A stretch of DNA of 8,035 nucleotides from an uncultured Desulfobulbaceae bacterium (GTDB lineage: Bacteria > Desulfobacterota > Desulfobulbia > Desulfobulbales > Desulfobulbaceae), in the NCBI GenBank assembly GCA_945787305.1, contig CALZIH010000125.1, positions 1 through 8,035 of the forward strand, given 5' to 3'. A model generated the notes under the pieces. It searched no databases. It was given only the letters and a program-made list of their open reading frames with translations, and had not been told where the DNA came from. Positions 1-5,393 of this stretch are shown here, piece by piece. The translations under genes were made by a program, and so were the position numbers. The number at the start of each line of letters is the position of its first letter. Within the stretch, counting starts at the first letter, position 1.

Positions 1-170
1 TGCCTCGGAGTCTGAGCTTGCCTCGAACGAGAATCCTAATTTTTCAAGGCACCCTACAGTCTTTGCAGGTAAGGATGTGGCATGTGTGTATCATTCCTGG
101 TAAACTGCTTGAAAGATAGTATGAAATGACGGTCCACATATTCCTGAATGTAAGGCAGCGGGAGATCATC

Positions 171-395
171 ATGAAAAAGAGTATTGTCGTCTTGGTGGTT
201 GTTTTGTTATCCGCCTGTGCCACCATGCCCAAGTCATGGCAACACGATTCGGCCAGCAGGGACCGGTATCAGGCCGATCAGGCAGATTGCATGGCCATGG
301 CCAATAGTGCCAAAACCGGCACCATCGCTGGTGCAGCCCATGAAATCGACGCTATCTATGAGAGCTGCATGAGGGGGAAAGGGTATTATCGGTAA
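171..395 (+). CDS. Small predicted lipoprotein, function unknown
   Basis: Encodes 74 residues. The ATG at 171 is preferred over an in-frame ATG at 126 because it has a GGAG ribosome site at 161-164 and begins directly with a signal peptide: MKK, a hydrophobic stretch at about residues 4-13, then the lipobox LSAC with the lipidated cysteine at residue 16. Residue +2 after that cysteine is Ala, which under the E. coli rule favours the outer membrane. The mature part is about 58 residues and hydrophilic. It carries two further cysteines (40 and 66), the second in a CMxxKGY-like C-terminus. I have seen similar endings in small unnamed proteobacterial lipoproteins, and the two cysteines could form a periplasmic disulfide (inference). 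It sits 109 bp upstream of the PLD gene on the same strand; co-transcription is possible, but a candidate promoter lies between them. The coding call is firm; no function can be assigned. Confidence 0.8.
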   Translation: MKKSIVVLVVVLLSACATMPKSWQHDSASRDRYQADQADCMAMANSAKTGTIAGAAHEIDAIYESCMRGKGYYR

Positions 396-438
396 TATTT
401 TTCTCGATATTTTAGCTTCCATCCAGTGTAAGACATAC

Positions 439-467
439 TTCACCCATATCACCCATTCGGGTGTAAT
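439..467 (+). promoter_or_regulatory. Candidate sigma70 promoter for the PLD gene, with a palindrome in the spacer
   Basis: A -35-like TTCACC (439-444) and a -10-like TGTAAT (462-467) are separated by exactly 17 bp. Transcription would start near 474, giving a leader of about 30 nt before the ATG at 505. The spacer contains a short palindrome, CACCC (450-454) ATTC GGGTG (459-463), and CACCCAT is also directly repeated (441-447 and 450-456). The palindrome could be an operator or simply a weak hairpin at the end of the upstream gene. It has no T-run, so it is not a good terminator. Confidence 0.35.
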
Positions 468-504
468 GATTCGACGCGTTGGGTAACGATTACAAGGTGT
501 CTTG

Positions 505-2040
505 ATGAATACATATGTCAGAACTTATTTTTTGCTTTTCCTGCTGCACTGCCTGATCAGTGGTTGTGCATCCGGTCCGATCGATTATCCCCGTAACTAC
601 AGCGAAGTCATCACCAATACACAAGAGACCTCATTAGGACGAGCCGTTACGCAATGGCATAACGAACATCCGGGTGTCTCTGGCTTTTATCCATTAATCA
701 GCGGCAATGATGCGTTAGGGGCAAGACTGGCCCTGATTGATTTGGCCGAGAGCAGTATTGATGCCCAGTACTTCCTGATGAAGAACGATATGGCTGGTTT
801 GGTCTTCGTGGGTAAATTGCTTGAAGCTGCGGACCGCGGCGTTCGTGTACGTTTTCTTCTCGATGATATATTTACCAGCATAGATGATGAAACCTTTCTG
901 GTCATTGATCAACATCCCAATATCGAAATGCGATTGTTTAATCCCATTGGCCGAACAGGTTCATTGCTCCTTAATTTTTTAGGAGACTTTGATCGTGCTA
1001 ATCGTCGCATGCACAACAAGTCCTTCACGGTCGATAACCAGATAAGTATCGTCGGTGGGCGCAATATTGCCGACGAATATTTTGAGCTCAAGAAAGGCTC
1101 TGAATTCAGGGATCTGGATGTTATCGGGCTCGGACCTGTTGCTGGCGATATTGCACAAACCTTTGATCGATTCTGGAATCATGCCTTATCGGTGCCCGTT
1201 GAGGCGTTCAATTCCAGCAGGAAGAAGCGTGATCTTGCTGCTTTTCGAGCTGATTTTTCAGAAGAGTTACGGCGGGAGGCAATGTCGGCTTATGATCGGG
1301 CAATTGCATCGGAGCTGATTCAGGATCTGTTTAATGATCGTATTGCGTTGTTTCCGGCAAAGACCGAAGTCATCACCGATGACCCGGAGAAGTTACTGAA
1401 CAAGGTGTCTGCCGATCATCAAGTGCTGGTTACGCGCATGGGTGAAGTGATTGCGAACGCCGACAAAGAAGTCATCGTCGTTACCCCGTATCTGATCCCC
1501 GGCAAAGATGGTATTTCGTTTTGGGATTACCTGACGGATAGAGGTGTGCGGGTAATTATACTGACCAATTCGCTGGCCTCGAATAATCACATTCCGGTAC
1601 ATGGCGCCTATGCAGGCTATCGACATGACCTCATTCGTGCGGGAGTGGAATTGTATGAGATGCGTGTCAATGCTACAGCTTTGCCAAAGGGTACGGATGA
1701 AGAAGCCTATGAATCTGTTACCCTGCACACCAAAGCGATTATGGTGGACAGGCGATACCTATTTATAGGGTCATTAAATCTTGATCCGCGTTCGATTGAT
1801 ATCAATACCGAGATGGGAGTTTTGATTGATTCTTCGGGCATGGCAGAACGTGTTGTCGAGCCCTTTCTGGACAAATTGCCCCAGCAGGCTTACCGGGTTG
1901 TGGAGAATCAAAACGGCAGCCTACGCTGGTATGGGAATATTGACGGTGAAGAGGTTGTTGAGGAGAGTGAACCACAGGCCGGATCATGGCGGCGTTTTAA
2001 AGCGTTTATATCCAGAATTCTTCCAGAAAGCCAGCTATAG
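505..2040 (+). CDS. Phospholipase D / cardiolipin synthase-like lipoprotein (two HKD motifs)
   Basis: A 511-residue protein of the PLD superfamily, closest in layout to the ClsC/YmdC type of cardiolipin synthase or PLD-like transphosphatidylase. The first HKD motif is H170-N-K172-(x)4-D177, followed by GGRN at 184-187. The second is H408-T-K410-(x)4-D415, followed by GSLNLDPRS at 422-430. Both catalytic triads are intact, so phosphodiester chemistry on phospholipids is likely. The N-terminus is a signal peptide with lipobox ISGC (lipid-bearing Cys21, Ala at +2), which places the enzyme on the periplasmic side of the envelope, probably anchored in a membrane. I chose the ATG at 505 over the adjacent TTG at 502 because AAGGTG at 494-499 is a suitably spaced ribosome site. 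The gene converges on the LysM gene. ClsC in E. coli uses phosphatidylethanolamine as phosphatidyl donor with the help of YmdB; no YmdB-like gene is visible here, so the exact reaction is not settled. Confidence 0.92.
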   Translation: MNTYVRTYFLLFLLHCLISGCASGPIDYPRNYSEVITNTQETSLGRAVTQWHNEHPGVSGFYPLISGNDALGARLALIDLAESSIDAQYFLMKNDMAGLVFVGKLLEAADRGVRVRFLLDDIFTSIDDETFLVIDQHPNIEMRLFNPIGRTGSLLLNFLGDFDRANRRMHNKSFTVDNQISIVGGRNIADEYFELKKGSEFRDLDVIGLGPVAGDIAQTFDRFWNHALSVPVEAFNSSRKKRDLAAFRADFSEELRREAMSAYDRAIASELIQDLFNDRIALFPAKTEVITDDPEKLLNKVSADHQVLVTRMGEVIANADKEVIVVTPYLIPGKDGISFWDYLTDRGVRVIILTNSLASNNHIPVHGAYAGYRHDLIRAGVELYEMRVNATALPKGTDEEAYESVTLHTKAIMVDRRYLFIGSLNLDPRSIDINTEMGVLIDSSGMAERVVEPFLDKLPQQAYRVVENQNGSLRWYGNIDGEEVVEESEPQAGSWRRFKAFISRILPESQL

Positions 2041-2043
2041 CGA

Positions 2044-2097
2044 TTGTAAGCTCTTGTTTAATACATGTTCGGCAATGCGATTGGAGAGTTACAATTT
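2044..2097. terminator. Possible imperfect terminator hairpin between convergent genes
   Basis: Just after the PLD stop codon, TTGTAA-g-CTCT (2044-2054) can pair with AGAGTTACAA (2085-2094), giving 10 bp with one bulged G and a 30-base loop, followed only by TTT. The loop is long and the T-run short, so it would be a weak intrinsic terminator at best. Its position between converging genes supports the call. Confidence 0.3.
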
Positions 2098-2101
2098 GCC
2101 C

Positions 2102-2280
2102 TAGTGTCACGTCAACGATGAAATGGCGTAATATTGCGCTGGGATTTGTTGTTCCTGTTAGGCACGACTTGGGAAGCATAGTGAACTATGTGACTCAAGT
2201 CGAAACAACACAGGTACGAAAAAGGGCAAGCAGGTAGCGTAGACTCCGAGATGCGTCAGAGCAGCGTTGACGTGACACTA
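2102..2280. mobile_element. MITE-like element with TA flanks and terminal inverted repeats
   Basis: A perfect 17-bp inverted repeat spans 2101-2117 and 2265-2281, reading CTAGTGTCACGTCAACG inward from both ends. Read as a TA duplication (2102-2103 and 2279-2280), the element proper is 2104-2278 (175 bp) with termini GTGTCACGTCAACG. The centre folds: CGACTTG (2165-2171) pairs with CAAGTCG (2196-2202), enclosing CATAGT (2177-2182) and ACTATG (2185-2190), and CCTGT (2154-2158) can pair with ACAGG (2210-2214). There is no open frame for a transposase, so it is non-autonomous. TA duplication is typical of IS630/Tc1-mariner transposases, which is the likely mobilising family (inference). It lies between two converging genes, where its hairpin could also block read-through. 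TIRs and flanks are seen directly; mobility is inferred. Confidence 0.72.
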
Positions 2281-2790
2281 GTCGATGGTCTCTAAAGGTG
2301 GAGGCGAATCGGTTGCTTTTTGCTTGACGGGCGCGGGAGCAGTATCAATCGGTCCGAAAAGCTCGAATTCTCCTGTAGGGGGAACAGGTTTTTCAGGTGC
2401 TGCGGCTACCGGTGCCTTCTTTTTGTTAACAGGGGCCACTGGTGCAAGATAGCTTTTGGGCAGCGGCTCGTGAGTTGTCATCAGGTCTTCGGGGATGAGA
2501 ATAGAATCGCCGATTTTGATTCGTTTGGGGTCAATTGATGGGTTGGCTTCAAGTATGCGTAGCCAGTTTTTATCTGAACCTGTATACCACCGGGAAATCC
2601 TGCTGAGATTCTCCCCCGGCCATTTAATTGTGTGGGTATAGTATGTTCCTTTAGGTGCCACCGGGGAAGGGCGTTGCTCTGTTTGAGCCCCTCGCGGCTT
2701 GTCTTGCGGAGTGATCTGGCTGCAACCGAAGGACCCCAATATACTGCAAACCAATGCACTGCTGACTGCTGCCATTCTGATCTCTTTCAT
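2278..2790 (-). CDS. LysM-domain exported protein, probable lipoprotein
   Basis: Encodes 170 residues. The N-terminus is a signal peptide (about residues 1-22) ending in SFGC with Cys23. The -3/-2 residues are atypical for a lipobox, so lipidation is likely but not certain. A short Pro-rich stretch leads to one LysM domain at about 49-101, from YYTHTIKWPGENLSRIS through NWLRILEANP to IKIGDSILIP. LysM binds the glycan backbone of peptidoglycan. The tail (about 105-170) is Pro/Ala/Lys-rich, low in complexity and probably extended. Its ATG overlaps the stop of the upstream ATPase gene by one base (TAATG), and it has a strong GGAGGAG ribosome site at 2799-2805 inside that gene, so the two are co-transcribed and probably translationally coupled. 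The likely job is to tie the ATPase-TPR protein, or what it assembles, to the cell wall (inference). The TAG stop is formed at the edge of the MITE-like insertion. Confidence 0.88.
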   Translation of the reverse strand: MKEIRMAAVSSALVCSILGSFGCSQITPQDKPRGAQTEQRPSPVAPKGTYYTHTIKWPGENLSRISRWYTGSDKNWLRILEANPSIDPKRIKIGDSILIPEDLMTTHEPLPKSYLAPVAPVNKKKAPVAAAPEKPVPPTGEFELFGPIDTAPAPVKQKATDSPPPLETID

Positions 2791-4628
2791 TATCGGGTCT
2801 CCTCCGTTATCCCCAGGAGCTGCTTTAAATAGTTCTGAGCTTTTTGATTTTCCGGCCTGAGTTTCACCGCCGCCTGCACATTTGCCAGGCTCTCTTCAGT
2901 TTTACCCAGTCTTTGCTGTGTAATGGCAAGATTAAAAAGCGCTTTGTCCAGATATGTGGGTTGTAACTCAACGACACGCGTAAAGAGTTTCTCTGCATCT
3001 ACATACATGCCGGTTGTTGCGAAAATGAACGCGAGGTTGAAAAAAGCGTCAGGTAGTTCCGGGTTCAAAGAAATGGCATTTCGGTAGGCATCGATCGCCA
3101 ACGGGTAGTCTTTGGAACGAGTGTAAATTTTGCCCAGACTTACATGCGCTTCAATGTTTTTGGGATCTATTTCAACGGCTTTTTTGAGCAAGGTTTCGGC
3201 TTCGCCAGGCGAGGCTGCCAAAAGCTGTTTTGACCGGCCGACAAGAGCTCTCGAATAGAGCTCTCTGGTCGTTTGATCGTTTTCGGTAACTCGGTTCCGG
3301 TCGGCTTCAAACAGATCAATCGCAACCTGAAAATTTTGCTGTTCCAGCGCCAAGGATGCCAACTCACTGGTTGTCGGTTGAGGAACTTTGGCAGGCTCTG
3401 GGGTTGGATTTTCGATTGCTTGAGTTGGTGGCGTCGTTAATTGCCCCTCCTTCGGGGAGGATTCCTGGTCAAGGGCGTTTTCGCTCCGAAGAGTCCCGAC
3501 AGCAACAACTACCGGTTTTGAAGCAGCATCTTCTTTATCCGGTGCCATGGGTGAACCCTGTTTGAAATTGTCCGGCATTTCTTTGACGGGGACCGGCTGC
3601 GTTTCATTGCGCGGTTGTTGAACCGTTATCGAAGTATCCTTGCCAATCGGCTCCTCGGATTTGTCATCAGCTTCATCCCGCTCAAGCGTTGCCGGAGGGC
3701 CATTACTGACAGGTGACATGGTATACATGCTTATCCCTATGGCAACGACGATAATGGCAAAAAGTCCACTCAACCAGATCGGTTTCGATCGGAGCACTTT
3801 GGTCAGGATATTCGATGTTATCGGATCGAGAAATTTGACCTCCCGAATGCATTCCACAATGATAGGAGGGTCTATCACTTGCTGTTCCTTGACATATCCG
3901 GTCAGCATTGCATGGTCACAGAGTATATTTATGAGACGTGGATAGCCGCGCGTAAACTTTTGGATCTTGTGGATTGCAGCAGGTGTAAACAACAATTCAT
4001 TAATACCGGCAACTTTCAAGCGATGTTCCACATATTCCGATGTCTCATCTTCGGAAAAGGGCTCAATGTCATAAAAAAGCGTAATCCTCTGGCGGAGTGC
4101 ACGGCACTGCGAGCTTAGAATGACTTCTTTTAATTCGTTTTGACCGACCAGGAAGATATTGATGAGTTGAGTGCCTCCCTCTTCCATATTGGACAGAAGG
4201 CGAATTTCCTCCAGCATTTGCCCTGAAAGGCGATGGGCCTCATCAACGACCAGAAGAACAACCTTGCCGTCAGCATGCGATTTTTGGATAAACTTTTTTA
4301 AAAATAATAAAAAATCGGCCTTGCTGTTGATTTCGGCTAACGGGTCGTAAGCTTTCGCGACTTGCTTAAAAAAATCGACGGTATCAAGAGTGGGGTTGTT
4401 GATGTTTGCAACGAGCAGGTCGTCGCCTGATGATTCAATGAGCGCATTGACCAACGTTGTTTTGCCGGTCCCGATGTCTCCTGTCAACACCACAAAACCG
4501 TTGGCTTTCAGTAGTCCGTATTTGAGAGTGGCCAGGGCTTCCTGATGTTTTTCTCCTTGCCAGAGAAACCGTGGATCAGTGCTGATACTAAAGGGCCTTT
4601 CCGATAAGTTGTAATACGAAAGGTACAT
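2790..4628 (-). CDS. ExeA/GspA-like AAA ATPase fused to a membrane helix and TPR repeats
   Basis: A 612-residue, three-part protein. Residues 1-270 form an ExeA/GspA/MshM-type AAA ATPase with the family's opening (MYLSYYNLSERPFS), Walker A GDIGTGKT (50-57), Walker B LLVVDE (125-130) followed by AH, a sensor-like VGQN (161-164), and Arg-rich CRALRQR (176-181), where an arginine finger would be expected. A single hydrophobic segment at about 284-304 spans the membrane. Next comes a Pro/Glu/Ser-rich linker (about 306-420), then TPR repeats from about 421 to 605; the clearest start near 491, 525 and 559. The ATPase should be cytoplasmic and the TPRs periplasmic. ExeA acts with ExeB in building the secretin of type II secretion, and MshM and MshN are separate ATPase and TPR proteins of MSHA pilus biogenesis. 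This gene resembles both joined in one chain. No secretin, pilin or other gsp/msh gene is in the window, so the machine served is unknown. The weak ribosome site is GGGGAAAG (complement of 4635-4642). Confidence 0.9.
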   Translation of the reverse strand: MYLSYYNLSERPFSISTDPRFLWQGEKHQEALATLKYGLLKANGFVVLTGDIGTGKTTLVNALIESSGDDLLVANINNPTLDTVDFFKQVAKAYDPLAEINSKADFLLFLKKFIQKSHADGKVVLLVVDEAHRLSGQMLEEIRLLSNMEEGGTQLINIFLVGQNELKEVILSSQCRALRQRITLFYDIEPFSEDETSEYVEHRLKVAGINELLFTPAAIHKIQKFTRGYPRLINILCDHAMLTGYVKEQQVIDPPIIVECIREVKFLDPITSNILTKVLRSKPIWLSGLFAIIVVAIGISMYTMSPVSNGPPATLERDEADDKSEEPIGKDTSITVQQPRNETQPVPVKEMPDNFKQGSPMAPDKEDAASKPVVVAVGTLRSENALDQESSPKEGQLTTPPTQAIENPTPEPAKVPQPTTSELASLALEQQNFQVAIDLFEADRNRVTENDQTTRELYSRALVGRSKQLLAASPGEAETLLKKAVEIDPKNIEAHVSLGKIYTRSKDYPLAIDAYRNAISLNPELPDAFFNLAFIFATTGMYVDAEKLFTRVVELQPTYLDKALFNLAITQQRLGKTEESLANVQAAVKLRPENQKAQNYLKQLLGITEETR

Positions 4629-5048
4629 TACAGTCTTTCCCCAGGTGAGGTGCTTGTCAAGTGATGTGTGAAATGCATAGGTTCCTGACGGCTAGGGCAT
4701 TAAAAAAAATATTCTTGATTAGGGTAAACCAAAATTAAATAAACACTACCCTGTTTGTTCGGTAAAAACAAGGTATTGGGATAGCGTAGCCTAATATATC
4801 AAGTAAGACAGATAAAAAAGCAATCTACGAAATATTATCTTCGGACATGTTACCTGAATTTAGGCAGGAAGCTTTCAGGTTCAGGTATTCAGAGCCGCTG
4901 ATTGTGGATGTAAACGACAAGGGTGCAGGGTGAACGGTGAAATGCGTATTTGCACCGCCATAATGAAACGAATCATATAGGTGCTGAGAAAATACACAAG
5001 ATGTGTTACCAAATACTTGTATTTGATCGATGATTTGTAAAAACATTC
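4629..5048. other. Non-coding AT-rich interval upstream of the ATPase gene
   Basis: No credible gene is seen. The part nearest the ATPase gene (about 4695-4760) is strongly AT-rich and probably contains that gene's promoter, but no convincing -35/-10 pair can be assigned. Inverted repeats are present: AGGGTA (4721-4726) with TACCCT (4747-4752); CTGAAT (4854-4859) with ATTCAG (4887-4892); and a good hairpin CGGTGAAAT (4935-4943), loop GCGT, ATTTgCACCG (4948-4957). The last has 9 paired bases and one bulge. A 73-codon minus-strand frame at 4825-5046 has no ribosome site and no recognisable protein features. Confidence 0.5.
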
Positions 5049-5339
5049 GTGATTAGCACTGAAACTCAGCCAACCTTAAAGCAAACACTGTAATGCATTG
5101 ATAATTGTCAGTGTCGTAAAAAAACCTCGCCACCGACGGCGGATAGGTTGCGACTCATTGTTTTTCCGTACTGTGCAATTTGCGTTTTTGACTTTTTACG
5201 AGATCATCATAATTCAGAGAATGTTTTCTACCAGAAAGTCACCATACAAGGCGGGAATCCAGAGCAGTTGGACAGGCCGCCTAGATTCCCGCCTACGCGG
5301 GAATGACGAGCAAAAAGGCTGAGTTTCGATGGTAATCAC
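5049..5339. repeat. 291-bp interval bounded by 23-bp inverted repeats
   Basis: The sequence 5049-5071 (GTGATTAGCACTGAAACTCAGCC, split here only by the residue limit as GTGATTAGCACT and GAAACTCAGCC) is matched in inverse orientation by 5317-5339. 20 of 23 bases agree, and the inner 11 (GAAACTCAGCC) are exact. Inside are further inverted pairs: ACACTG (5085-5090) with CAGTGT (5109-5114), TCGTAAAAA (5114-5122) with TTTTTACGA (5193-5201), and the REP-like unit at 5250-5304. No transposase or credible protein is encoded. The flanks carry only an imperfect AT-rich direct repeat (AAAAACATT 5039-5047, AAAAATATT 5342-5350), so a target duplication is doubtful. It may be a non-autonomous element or a chance-preserved palindrome; either way it lies only 54 bp upstream of the antiporter gene. 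Confidence 0.5.
5250..5304. repeat. REP-like palindromic repeat
   Basis: GGCGGGAATCCAG (5250-5262) is inverted at 5281-5293 (CTAGATTCCCGCC, 12 of 13 matching). The latter overlaps a tight hairpin ATTCCCGC (5285-5292), loop CTAC, GCGGGAAT (5297-5304), followed by GACG. The core ATTCCCGC...GCGGGAATGACG is a widespread intergenic repeat type in proteobacteria, comparable to REP/dRS3-type units. The two possible hairpins share 5285-5292 and so are mutually exclusive. No tyrosine (RAYT) transposase is in the window. Confidence 0.75.
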
Positions 5340-5393
5340 AAAAAAATATTTGATAAAAGGCAAACCGAATTATTTTTCAAGGAGACAAAAGCA

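Noticed and set aside
4..13. CTCGGAGTCT matches the inverse complement of a segment inside the MITE-like element (about 2241-2250).
   Set aside because: Only 10 bases agree and the flanks do not align without large gaps, so a second, partial copy is not supported.
1..119. Open frames at the left edge (to a stop at 101-103 and another to 117-119) that could be the tail of an upstream gene.
   Set aside because: Two plus-strand frames are both open over this short piece and neither has recognisable protein features, so no choice can be supported.
1393..1728. A 111-codon minus-strand frame inside the PLD gene.
   Set aside because: It is the antisense shadow of a gene with clear HKD motifs and has no independent support.
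2104..2278. A reading that the MITE-like insertion truncated the LysM protein.
   Set aside because: Removing the element restores the same TAG stop at the same codon, so the protein end appears original.
4632..4660. A perfect TTGACA on the minus strand (4655-4660) upstream of the ATPase gene.
   Set aside because: The matching -10 position reads AAGACT, and the transcription start would fall inside the start codon, so it cannot be that gene's promoter.
4825..5046. A 73-codon minus-strand reading frame.
   Set aside because: It has no ribosome site or domain signal, its composition is not protein-like, and it sits in a repeat-rich non-coding interval.
5098..5322. A 74-codon plus-strand reading frame ending in SRLRGNDEQKG.
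   Set aside because: Its C-terminal part is simply the REP-like repeat read as protein, a common false call, and the start has no ribosome site.
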